NCBI GenBank assembly: GCA_030180075.1
Contig: JASNJN010000333.1
Span: 1-20,849 of the forward strand
Source of the DNA: Mikrocytos mackini
Taxonomy: Eukaryota > Endomyxa > Ascetosporea > Mikrocytida > Mikrocytiidae
Direction: 5' to 3'
Length of the DNA: 20,849 nucleotides
The position numbers were made by a program, and so were the translations under genes. Every line of letters begins with the position of its first letter. The first letter of the stretch is position 1. The notes under the pieces were generated by a model. The model worked only from the letters and a program-made list of their open reading frames with translations. It ran no database searches and was not told where the DNA came from. Below, in pieces: positions 9,206 to 16,844 of the stretch.

Positions 9206-9375
9206 TAGAGTTCCCAATTCCCGGGAATCGATTTCTCGAATCCCGGGAACTGGACTTTTTATATCAGAGAAACTCGAAAATTTTCGAGAATTTTTTCTCA
9301 TTTCCCGGGAAATATGGCCAAAAATCCGTTCTCGATTCTCGATAAATTTTAGGTCCGAGAAAATTGGGAACTCTA
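9206..9375 (+). mobile_element. hAT-type MITE family B, copy 2
   Basis: Element of 170 bp, ends TAGAGTTCCCAATT ... AATTGGGAACTCTA (internal palindromes TTCCCGGGAA, CGAAAATTTTCG). It is flanked by a perfect 8-bp CTTTAAAC at 9198-9205 and 9376-9383. It abuts family A element 8819-9197, the two sharing the central CTTTAAAC. Confidence 0.9.
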
Positions 9376-9674
9376 CTTTAAACCCTGTTTCTAAATCTAA
9401 TGTTTTGTTTTCTAATGAATCAATTGTTTCGTTTAAACAATGGTAGTAACCATATGCTTTCTCCAATTCGATGTGAATTCCTTCATCATTCACTTCCGAT
9501 TTCGCATTTTCCAATAACTTTCCTGATCCATCCATATTGTTAATTATTCTCCTTATATTGTTAAAGTTTTTAAAGTAATACTTTGTAGCTTTTAACCAGG
9601 AACCCCAATGAGTAACTATTGGTATCGGAGGGGCGCCAATTCTTTTGAATAATTTCTTCTGTACTCATTTCTGT
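9376..9674 (-). pseudogene. hAT transposase piece 4, core block
   Basis: After MITE D the gene resumes with KKLFKRIGAPPIPIVTHWGS, WLKATKYYFKNFNNI and a further helical block ending DLETGF. The P-x-P-x-x-T-x-W-G-T/S-W pattern is typical of this hAT group. An in-frame TGA lies just before the block and a one-base frame change separates it from piece 3. It ends where MITE B copy 2 begins. Confidence 0.7.
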
Positions 9675-9682
9675 GTGTCAAC

Positions 9683-9913
9683 TAGTGTGTTCGCGGGACG
9701 GGATGGCGGGAATTTTCCGAAAATTGGGAGCTCATTATTTTGAACACCAATACATTATTTTCATGAATTCGAACTTTATTTTATTCGATATCAATTAAAT
9801 AACAGGAAAAGGGTATTTGCAGGTATTTTGTAATGGATATTTCATAACAAAAAAATTTTTGCTCCCGGGATAATCCCGTGGAAGTCCAAAAAGTCGGGAA
9901 ATCGAACACACTA
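9683..9913. mobile_element. hAT-type MITE family D
   Basis: Element of 231 bp with perfect 11-bp ends TAGTGTGTTCG ... CGAACACACTA, and a perfect 8-bp duplication GTGTCAAC at 9675-9682 and 9914-9921. It contains GGGAATTTTCCGAAAATTGGGAG-like and CCCGGGATAATCCCG hairpin motifs near the ends. It interrupts the hAT transposase core. Confidence 0.85.
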
Positions 9914-9921
9914 GTGTCAAC

Positions 9922-10566
9922 TTCTTAACTGTAGCAACTAATCTATCTGCCTTTGAAAAATAATTTCTTATGTTCATAAAGCAGTTATGCAACAAATGAG
10001 AGAGACACAAGACGTGATAAAGGTTTGGGAAAAGAAAGGACAGTGTATTGAACGCTTTTATCATGTAAGATGCCGCGTCAGATATCAATAACAGGAAGTG
10101 CTCTCTTTTTAATCCCAATTTGATAACAGTGTCGTCAATTAATCTAACCATACTACCAGAATTAACCGATGAATCAGAAGACAATGATTCCACAAGGTAT
10201 GTTCTATCGGGCTGATCAATTCTTGCTATTAGAATATTTATGACAAAGTTATCATTGATATAGCTTTCGTCAATGACTAAAAAGTAATAGAACTCTTGAA
10301 GGTAATGAAAGATACTGGAAATTTTATCCCCATCTAGTTTTTGTACTAAATTTCTGGTAGTAGATTCACTTGGTAGAGGTAAGTCATACTTTGAAAAGAA
10401 ATTAGTAAGGGAAGTTCTCCGTAGTTTGGATAATGGAATGTCTATTTCTAAGAACAAAGTTATTAGATCATGTTTGAATGAATTGTCCTCGATGCACTGG
10501 CCCAGTGTTGGTGTTTTGGATATTGTAAATAAATGTGTTAGGTGGTTTTTTTACTAATTCTGTGAC
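9922..10566 (-). pseudogene. hAT transposase piece 3, catalytic core start
   Basis: The longest open piece. It continues the BED finger with GQCIEDNSFKHDLITLFLEI, then the N-terminal hAT block DIPLSKLRRTSLTNFFSKY ... PSESTTR. Two likely catalytic positions follow: D in VIDESYIN (10269-10271) and D in LLISDAASYM (10077-10079). The hAT C-x2-H motif is in HVLCLSHLLHN. A TTG at 10457 can look like a start, but the frame is open upstream of it and joins the preceding piece, so it is internal. The residues encoded past 9921 (to 9795) come from inserted MITE D and are not transposase. Confidence 0.8.
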
Positions 10567-10745
10567 TAGAGTTCCCAATTTCCGGGAATCGATTTCTCGA
10601 ATCCCGGGAACTGGACTTTTTATATCAAAAATTCTCGAAAATTTTCGAGAATTTCGAGAATTTTTTCTCATTTCCCGGGAAATATGGCCAAAAATCCGTT
10701 CTCGATTCTCGATAAATTTTAGGTTCGAGAAAATTGGGAACTCTA
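10567..10745 (+). mobile_element. hAT-type MITE family B, copy 3
   Basis: Element of 179 bp, ends TAGAGTTCCCAATT ... AATTGGGAACTCTA, with a perfect 8-bp duplication TCTGTGAC at 10559-10566 and 10746-10753. Nearly identical along its length to copy 2 except for a short internal length difference around the CGAAAATTTTCG repeats. It splits the BED finger from the core of the hAT gene. Confidence 0.92.
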
Positions 10746-10808
10746 TCTGTGACTGCCTACATTACATTTCCTTTCATATGACACACTCTTATCACATACT
10801 TTACACCA
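10746..10808 (-). pseudogene. hAT transposase piece 2, BED zinc finger
   Basis: On the minus strand this piece encodes a C-x2-C (CKVC) with SVSYERKC and then GSHRISKK, the shape of a BED-type DNA-binding finger. It is cut on one side by element 10817-11499 and on the other by MITE B copy 3 (10567-10745). Confidence 0.65.
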
Positions 10809-10816
10809 CATAAGAC

Positions 10817-11499
10817 CAGGGATGGGTTTAGGACATGTCCAAAACGTTTTGGGCAGGACATTTTTTAAACCGGTTTAATACGTTTTGGATACCGAAAAAA
10901 TTGATTTTGCGAAATAATTCGAATTTTAAAATTTTATTTAAAATGCAAATATTGAACATATTCCCAGAAAATAAGAAACAAAATAAATCCCAAATTACAA
11001 AAAATTTCCAAAATATTGGTTATAAAATCTCAAACCAAAATTTAGCAAATTTTTAAATATTTTCGGCAAAAAATTTGCCGAAAAATTCTCCCTACCAAAT
11101 TTTATGTTTTATCCGGCCAAAACGTCCAAAACGTTTTGAATGGGTCGGTGTAAACCAGAGATGAGGATAACCGATCCGACCGCCCGAACCCGACCCGATT
11201 GGGTCGGGTTCGGGCGGAAGAAGGACCCAAAATTGCTAATAATTCTCAACAAATCATGAAACATGAAAATAATGAAAATACAAAAATATTAATTTCAGAT
11301 ATACATTCCAGAAATTAAGCAAACGAGGGGAAGGTTCCCAATGGAGTATTTGCGGCATAGGTCTAAAAAAATTTGGACACCCACTCATATTTTGAGGTAA
11401 ATTTAAACAGAATTTTTGAAATTACATGATAAATTACCACCAAAAATTTTATATTTTCTACCCGAAATTCTCATGTCTGGTTTAAACCTGCCAACCCTG
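10817..11499. mobile_element. hAT-type element with CAGGG ends, itself interrupted
   Basis: The left end is CAGGGATGGG; the right end, on the other strand, is CAGGGTTGGC. It is flanked by a perfect 8-bp duplication CATAAGAC at 10809-10816 and 11500-11507. The palindrome CCAAAACGTTTTGG occurs near the left end (10839-10852) and, in 13-base form, near the right arm (11126-11138). The span of 683 bp includes the nested element 11156-11479. The ORF at 10835-11056 lies wholly inside and resembles no transposase. Confidence 0.8.
11156..11479. mobile_element. Nested hAT-type element related to family A
   Basis: Ends CAGAGATGAGGAT and, on the other strand, CAGACATGAGAAT. It is flanked by GTGTAAAC (11148-11155) and GTTTAAAC (11480-11487), a 7/8 match. 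It holds a perfect 17-bp stem CCGCCCGAACCCGACCC around a GATT loop (11180-11217), the same architecture as element 8819-9197. It sits inside the CAGGG element and so is the younger of the two. Confidence 0.7.
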
Positions 11500-11507
11500 C
11501 ATAAGAC

Positions 11508-11590
11508 CCGTTTCGTTTCATAAAACTCATCGGGAATTTGGTTATGTATTTCTTCGTTAGTTCTGAGTTGGGTGCTTTTTGCTTTGCCAT
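11508..11590 (-). pseudogene. hAT transposase piece 1, N-terminus
   Basis: From ATG 11590 the frame begins MAKQKAPNSELTKKYITKF and runs to the duplication CATAAGAC, where element 10817-11499 interrupts it. One base must be dropped at the junction for the frame to run on into the BED finger in piece 2. The annotated 79-residue ORF in another frame here (from 11642) is a shadow. Confidence 0.6.
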
Positions 11591-11642
11591 GAAAATTTAA
11601 TTTTTTATTTTTAATATAATATAAGCATTTATTCAAATACAT

Positions 11643-12019
11643 ACAAAATAAACTAATATATCACAACACAATATATGTTATAAATAAATACAATATCTTA
11701 AAATAGCATAACTACAAATATAAGTAATATTTAGTTTCAGCATTTTGATTGCCCTAACTATATAACAGAGATACACATTCACTCGAAATTGATAACAAGA
11801 ACTCGGTCATTATATGATGGAAATTGCGGTGTTTACAAACGGGCACATCGTATAGGACACCATGTATTAATCAGCTATCTAATTCAATAGAAGCCCGGTT
11901 TACTATTTATAATGTTAATGATAGATTGTTAAGAAATGAGATGATATAATACTATATTTGGTCTTCATTCAAAAAGGTTGTACTTTGTCAAATAATATGT
12001 TTCTTAACATTATAGGTTT
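11643..12019. other. AT-rich flank of the hAT gene
   Basis: The 5' flank of the hAT gene. No gene, and I could not find the terminal inverted repeat that the autonomous element should have here. Confidence 0.35.
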
Positions 12020-13040
12020 CCTGACGAATTGGCCCGAGGCGAGCACTCGCTTGAATAGAAGGTTGAGCTAATATGTAAAATATTTTATACAAACCTGGAG
12101 AGCGGACAAAATTTGGACCAGCCCAGATTTGGGTTGTTATTTTAATTTTATAAGAACAAAATGTTTTGTTGATCTAAATATTATGATTTCGGAGTGTTAT
12201 GAATTAATATTTGTTTTGATATTGTTTGCAACGATCTAATTGTTAAATATTTATATTTTCGTACATATAATGTATAAATTTTGAGCTAGACCAACATCTG
12301 GGTCAGCCCGAGCGTGGACTTTCCCGAAATTTATCTTTTCTCACAAACATGTAGATTTGCTGCCAGAATGTAGAAAATGATTAACCAAAAACATTCTTAT
12401 AAAATAAAAAGCGATAAAATTTTAGTTTGGATGATATTTTCACAAAATTTCATCTTTATATGCATTTCAAAATGTATAATTCGGTGATTATTTTGTTTAC
12501 TATCCTATTTTCATGTTTTTACGATTATATGTTTAAAATAACTCGCTCGACTACTCGACTCGGCTTAAACCACAAGCTCGGAACTAGACATTCAATATTT
12601 ATCGAAAATGGAATGATTGCTATCTCGAAACGAATAATCGATATGATATATCGATTTTCAAATATTTCCATGATTTCTATGTTGTTTTCAGCACATTTCG
12701 TTGGGATTTCGTTAGAATTCCGTAATTTCCAGACTCATAAACATTCAAAAATACTACCAAATCTCTATAAATGTGTCAAATTATATATAATGAATGTGGG
12801 AACATATTTCTGAGTATATAATAGATGTTGTTCGAGGTATTTAACTTTCACAAAATGAAATACCCTTTATTTAAAGGACTATTTAACCATAATTTCCCAT
12901 TTTATTTAATATCAAAAATTATCCCATTTCGATGTAATCATCAAAAATCTCGAATGTTTTCGTTATGCATCTCGATCAAGATCAAGACTTTGAATGTCTA
13001 CTCGGAGCCCGGGTAATTTTTCAATTCGGAACTCGTAGAA
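12020..13040. repeat. Cluster of GC-rich inverted-repeat patches
   Basis: Several GC-rich patches in AT-rich DNA pair in inverted orientation. GGACCAGCCCAGATTTGG (about 12116) pairs imperfectly with the patch at about 12290-12310. GCTCGGAACTAGACATTC (about 12575) pairs with GAATGTCTACTCGGAGC (about 12990). Such patches resemble the subterminal palindromes of the MITEs in this window, but I could not find clean termini or 8-bp duplications. ORFs at 12427-12813 and 12825-13016 overlap these repeats, have no recognisable domain and are probably chance. Confidence 0.4.
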
Positions 13041-13250
13041 CAATAATGTAACAATATCCAAGTTTTCAAACGCTATTACAATAGCTTCTATAATTCGTCA
13101 ATATTCTTATATGAGTGCCTTCTTTTATAGAAGTCTCTGTTTAAGTTTGCAAATGCATTTGGATGAAGTTCAGGTCAGGACTTCTAGTCAGACATTTCAG
13201 TATTTCCAACCCCTTTCCAACAATAATCCTTTGCCAGACATGTATGTATT

Positions 13251-13631
13251 TAGGGTTTAAAATGACGGGTCACGGGTAATGGTATTAATCAACCAATATA
13301 CACAACAACAACTCATTAACGTTTGTGAAAATGATCGTACGTGCGTATTTAGCAATACTGTATATTTTATATTAATTTTCGTATAAATTATTAAAAAATC
13401 TTATAATATTTTGACGTTTTAGAAATTTTCCTGAAAACCCATTTTCAATTACCCGGGTAACGGGTAATTGATTATTAAGCCGTATGTGAAGGTATTTCAT
13501 AAAATAAAAGTGCGCAAATCGATATCTGGAAAAAATTGAGGTTGTCATAAAAATTTCAAATTTTTTAATGATAATAAACCTATATAAAAATACATTTTAA
13601 ATTTGTCGCTACCCGACCATTTTAAACCCTA
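13251..13631. mobile_element. hAT-type MITE with TAGGGTTTAAAATG ends
   Basis: Element of 381 bp with perfect 14-bp ends TAGGGTTTAAAATG ... CATTTTAAACCCTA. The flanks TATGTATT (13243-13250) and CATGTATT (13632-13639) match at 7 of 8 positions. It contains the palindrome TTACCCGGGTAA (13449-13460) and several ACGGGTAAT repeats. No coding capacity. Confidence 0.75.
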
Positions 13632-13639
13632 CATGTATT

Positions 13640-14294
13640 ATAAATAGGCGTAGTGTTTTGTTGAAATACAAATGAACTGTTTGTAAATAATTGTTGTGCC
13701 TAAGTAAGAACTTGGCCATAAATTAAATTGATAAAATCCTGTATATTGTATGTTCCAATGGTCTCAAATAACAAAACATACCTATAATAAGAAACCGCCA
13801 CGTCGACCATTATTGGACCATCTCCTAATTTTTGTCGATATTCATACAATATTTCTTCATCCTTTTGCACCAATGTTTAAAATAACAATCAGTGCCTTCC
13901 TTATAAAATTTTTATGTCCAAAAATGTTTGTTTGAGAATTCCAACATTTCTTGTTTATGTTGTTTTGAAAGTATAATTTTCTTAGTTAAAGTTCTACTGG
14001 TTACATCTGAATTTTATAGGTGTATTTGTATTATAGGTCTCGAAGTAGTCAATTTATTCACATTTTAGTGCTGCAATACTTGTAACAGGTTATTTGTTAC
14101 ATTTTTCAACAATACCTTCTTGCCTTGTTAGTTAGAGCTTGTGGGCAGCCTCTGTTGTCGATATTTAATGATTTGACGTCTTTTCTAAACTTATATCCAA
14201 AGTTTCATTGTTTGTTGCAGAATACTTATAACTCTTGAAACTTCACCCGTGTTATTTAGATATATAATCTTAGAACGTTTCGAAATAACCTCGC
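13640..14294. other. AT-rich flank left of the MULE
   Basis: No gene recognised; the 61-codon ORF at 13750-13935 looks like chance. Before MULE insertion this ran directly into the sequence that now begins at 19745. Confidence 0.35.
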
Positions 14295-14303
14295 ATCTAC
14301 AAG
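14295..14303. repeat. 9-bp target duplication of the MULE, left
   Basis: ATCTACAAG, repeated exactly at 19736-19744. A 9-bp duplication is the usual footprint of Mutator-like transposases. Confidence 0.92.
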
Positions 14304-14588
14304 ACTTAACAAATTCCACAGGAAATAACATTTTAAAAATTAGTGTCTTTTTTGTTTTAAAATTTATATATAGTCAGAAGTATATATGTTAAATCAGGTA
14401 AGGGCTCTTTTTAGGTTTAAAACTTCGGATAGGAATATATTTTAATTTTTTCTTTTTTAAAATGTTAAATTTCTTTGAATGCACAAAGTGTTCACAGTTC
14501 TTCAAAACAGAGAAAGGTTTGAACATACACACAGTCAGAGTACATTCTCCATCAGCAACTTCAACACACACATGTATAGTGTGTGAAA
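14304..14588 (+). repeat. MULE left terminal inverted repeat
   Basis: Begins ACTTAACAAATTCCACAGG and ends inside the transposase gene at about codon 42. It therefore holds the promoter region, the start codon (14462) and the whole first zinc finger. It pairs with 19451-19735. Confidence 0.93.
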
Positions 14589-14803
14589 AGGTATACAGAT
14601 CAAGCGAAAGTCTTCAAAACCATAAAAAGATAAAACACAATCCTACGAACGATAATATTTTTACTTACAATTGCGATTTGTGTGAAGATATGTCTTTTGT
14701 ATCAAGAAAAGAAGTTCTCGAGCATTTACATATCATACACAATACCACATATTCATCAACTAATTTATGTATCACCAATAGAACAGAATGTGAAAATATC
14801 TAA
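14462..14803 (+). CDS. MULE transposase part 1, three C2H2 fingers
   Basis: 113 codons from ATG 14462, the first ATG after the AT-rich leader. Three C2H2 fingers: C7-C10-H23-H28, C38-C41-H54-H59 and C71-C74-H88-H93. They presumably recognise the terminal repeats. The frame ends at TAA 14801-14803, while the next frame opens at 14794. The AAAA run at 14793-14796 is the likely site of the lost base. Confidence 0.8.
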   Translation: MLNFFECTKCSQFFKTEKGLNIHTVRVHSPSATSTHTCIVCEKVYRSSESLQNHKKIKHNPTNDNIFTYNCDLCEDMSFVSRKEVLEHLHIIHNTTYSSTNLCITNRTECENI

Positions 14804-15207
14804 AATCGATTATATTCTCAGAAGCTACAAGTTTTTCTAAACCAACAGGAACTAAAACACTCGATAACAAAAAGGTAACTTATTACATGTGTAGTCAAGC
14901 TGATAACCTATGCAAATGCATTTCCTATATTAAACACATTGAATATACAAACTCAAAATATAAACTCGAATTCTTATTTATACATAACCACAAAACTAAT
15001 ATAGACAAAGTTAGGCTGAATCCGGAAGTTAAAGAGGGAATAATTTCACAAATAAAAGATGGCATACCAATTAAGAGTATTTACAACAATATTATAGAAA
15101 ATGCCGAGACTGAAAAAATTAGAAAGACTTTGATGATAATGATGCAATATCTCCGTTACCTAAAATATAGGTACAAAACCCTAGTTTATGTTCATTTGAT
15201 GATATAA
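14794..15207 (+). CDS. MULE transposase part 2, GCM1/WRKY-like finger
   Basis: The frame is open from 14794, so the ATG at 14887 is internal rather than a start. Around it the sequence reads VTYYMCSQADNLCKC ... FLFIHNHKT: a C-x6-C-x-C group followed after about 21 residues by H-x-H. That is the WRKY-GCM1 type finger found before the catalytic core of many Mutator-like transposases. The region after it (NPEVKEGIISQIKDGIPI and on) is the usual helical linker. It ends at TAA 15205-15207, within a window where the next frame is already open. Confidence 0.7.
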   Translation, partial: KYLKSIIFSEATSFSKPTGTKTLDNKKVTYYMCSQADNLCKCISYIKHIEYTNSKYKLEFLFIHNHKTNIDKVRLNPEVKEGIISQIKDGIPIKSIYNNIIENAETEKIRKTLMIMMQYLRYLKYRYKTLVYVHLMI

Positions 15208-16844
15208 CGAGCCTAAAGTTCACGATTAATATCTTAACAGAACAGAAAAAAGTTAAATTTTCATTTCTTAAAGTTCCCGATACACATATTAATGAACTGC
15301 CCGACTTCGACGACAGTTTTTTCTTCGCTTTTACCACAAACGAACAGTATGAAAGCTTTAAAGACTTGAATATATCAATTATTATGGCCGATAGCACTTT
15401 CGGTACAAACCACTATAATTTTCCTTTGATTGTATTCGGAACACTAAATCAAAAGCAAGTATTTACTCCATTCCTATATATAATAACAAGTAAAGAAAAT
15501 ACTTCGATAGTTAGCTTTGTATTGAAAAAATGGAAAATTGAATTGAATATAAACATAAGCCCCAAAGTTGTAATGAGCGATTTATCGCCAATATTCTTCA
15601 ACGCTTGTAAGGATAACTTTGGAAATGGTTTGAAATGGTTGTTTTGTCAATGGCACTTTAAGAAAGCCATCAAACGCCAACTTGTAAGAAAAGTTAAATT
15701 TTGTGATAACCGCCAAATTATTGACAAGAGATTTGAAACACTGACTAAAATCCCCGATGAGTCATTGTTTAAGAAAAAGCTCAAAACGTTCCTAAACTTA
15801 TGTAAAAGAATTGAGCCGGAATTTTATGACTACTTCAATGGGCTGTATGGACACAATACTTCTTCGTGGTCGTTATATGGGCGAATTAATGCAGAAATAA
15901 ATACAAATATGTTTTTTGAAGCGTTCTTTGGGATGCTGAAAAGAAAGTTTTTGTGTGAAAATTCCAAAAATAGAATAGATTTCTTGACCAACACTTTGAT
16001 ACAAATTGACAAGCATCTCAAAGTTAACCATTTGCGAGCTCAAATATCAACACAGATTCAATACCAACCTTACCGATGCCGGATCGCAAACACAAGACAC
16101 AAAACTAGCCTAACATTAAATCCGAAGAAATTTGCATACAACAATGAAACGAATATAATGCAATACAAAAACTATGAGATCACTAGGGGAAGTTGTAAAA
16201 ATTGCAAGGTGAATTGCAAGATAATGTGTCTGCACTGCGGAATTTGCTTCTACAGGTATCGTTGTACATGCTTGTCGTTTCTAAGGAGAAAAGAGATTTG
16301 CAAGCATGTTCACCGTACGCATCTATTAATCCAATCGAATCTGGTTGAACACTCTATGAATATGAAGATAACAGAGCACAGTGAAAAAAGAAATGGCAAA
16401 AATGACTTGGTATTGTTGAAACAATCCATGATATCTGAACATGAACACGGAGGGGTTGAATCAAGAGAAACAGATTCAAAAGAGACGAGTATATTAGATA
16501 TAGAAAGGCCATATAGTAACAAAGATGAAAAAAAAGCCATGGCCGATAGGCAATCATTATTTAGTCGTTTGGAAATCACTGTAGATCAAGCCAACAAAGA
16601 GGATATATTATGCAAGAACAAAATGAAGAGAGAGTGTAAGGATATTTTAGAAGAAATCCGAGAAAAACTTGATGATAGTAATAATTTCATCAGGTTGAGT
16701 AAGCTAAAAAACGATTTACTTGTTCTACGTAACTACATTGGTCATCAAAGTACAACAGCCATGGATGAAGAGAAGACCATCCTATCCATTGATAGAAGCA
16801 TGAAGAGGAAGCATCCTACACAACGTAGCTATTATTCTAAATGA
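15171..16844 (+). CDS. MULE transposase part 3, DDE core and SWIM finger
   Basis: Open from just after TAG 15168-15170. It starts with the typical pre-core stretch (DDITSLKF ... DDSFFFAFTTNEQYESF). Numbered from ATG 15366, the catalytic residues are D9 (IIMADSTFGTN), D72 (VVMSDLSP) with the CQWH motif at 94-97, and E185 (NMFFEAFFGMLKRK). Spacings of 63 and 113 residues fit the family. A SWIM finger follows: C300-x-C302, C312-x-H314. The tail (about 330-492) is charged, with a predicted coiled-coil-like segment ECKDILEEIREKLDD. ATG 15366 is internal to the real gene. All signature residues are intact. Confidence 0.9.
   Translation, partial: VQNPSLCSFDDITSLKFTINILTEQKKVKFSFLKVPDTHINELPDFDDSFFFAFTTNEQYESFKDLNISIIMADSTFGTNHYNFPLIVFGTLNQKQVFTPFLYIITSKENTSIVSFVLKKWKIELNINISPKVVMSDLSPIFFNACKDNFGNGLKWLFCQWHFKKAIKRQLVRKVKFCDNRQIIDKRFETLTKIPDESLFKKKLKTFLNLCKRIEPEFYDYFNGLYGHNTSSWSLYGRINAEINTNMFFEAFFGMLKRKFLCENSKNRIDFLTNTLIQIDKHLKVNHLRAQISTQIQYQPYRCRIANTRHKTSLTLNPKKFAYNNETNIMQYKNYEITRGSCKNCKVNCKIMCLHCGICFYRYRCTCLSFLRRKEICKHVHRTHLLIQSNLVEHSMNMKITEHSEKRNGKNDLVLLKQSMISEHEHGGVESRETDSKETSILDIERPYSNKDEKKAMADRQSLFSRLEITVDQANKEDILCKNKMKRECKDILEEIREKLDDSNNFIRLSKLKNDLLVLRNYIGHQSTTAMDEEKTILSIDRSMKRKHPTQRSYYSK

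Larger units (their letters stand above)
9376..11590 (-). pseudogene. BED-finger hAT transposase gene, split by four insertions
   Basis: Read from ATG 11590 on the minus strand, this is one hAT-superfamily transposase gene of the type carrying a BED finger, a DUF659-like region and a RNase H-like core. Four pieces line up in order: 11508-11590 (N-terminus), 10746-10808 (BED finger), 9922-10566 (core start, first catalytic residues) and 9376-9674 (next core block). Between them lie elements at 10817-11499, 10567-10745 and 9683-9913; element B copy 2 follows the last block. Frame changes of one base are needed around 11507, in the A7/T7 run at 10546-10552, and near 9660-9675. The C-terminal acidic residue and dimerisation region were not found. 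Dead as a gene; before decay it would have moved hAT elements by 8-bp-duplicating insertion. Confidence 0.8.
14462..16844 (+). pseudogene. MULE transposase, three zinc-finger types plus DDE core
   Basis: A Mutator-like transposase spread over three frames: 14462-14803, 14794-15207 and 15171-16844. Each step is a -1 shift, and each pair of frames overlaps in a short window, so two single-base losses would explain both. Order of domains: three C2H2 fingers, a GCM1/WRKY-like finger, the DDE RNase H-like core, a SWIM finger (CxC-x9-CxH) and a charged helical C-terminus. It binds the terminal repeats and catalyses excision and insertion with a 9-bp duplication. Whether it works depends on whether the frame breaks are real or base-calling errors in A-runs; every domain and catalytic residue is otherwise present. 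Confidence 0.85.

Noticed and set aside
9151-9345. ORFs inside the MITEs (9151-9345, 9200-9535, 10468-10671, 10535-10813, 7982-8173, 8040-8225)
   Set aside because: They read through palindromic, non-coding MITE sequence; shared residues among them only reflect the repeated DNA.
9795-9921. C-terminal 42 residues of the 220-residue minus ORF as part of the hAT transposase
   Set aside because: They are encoded by inserted MITE D (9683-9913) and its flank; the true gene resumes at 9674 on the far side.
10455-10457. TTG as the start of the hAT transposase
   Set aside because: The frame is open upstream and encodes conserved hAT residues back to the BED finger; the real start is ATG 11590.
8017-10745. 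CRISPR-like interpretation of the repeated B elements
   Set aside because: Only three copies at irregular distances, in both orientations, each with terminal inverted repeats and target duplications; they are transposons.
15366-15368. ATG 15366 as the start of a separate 492-residue gene
   Set aside because: The same frame is open and family-like from 15171, and the catalytic domain would lack its usual N-terminal part.
15830-16579. Minus-strand ORFs within the MULE transposase
   Set aside because: Antisense shadows of the conserved catalytic and SWIM region.
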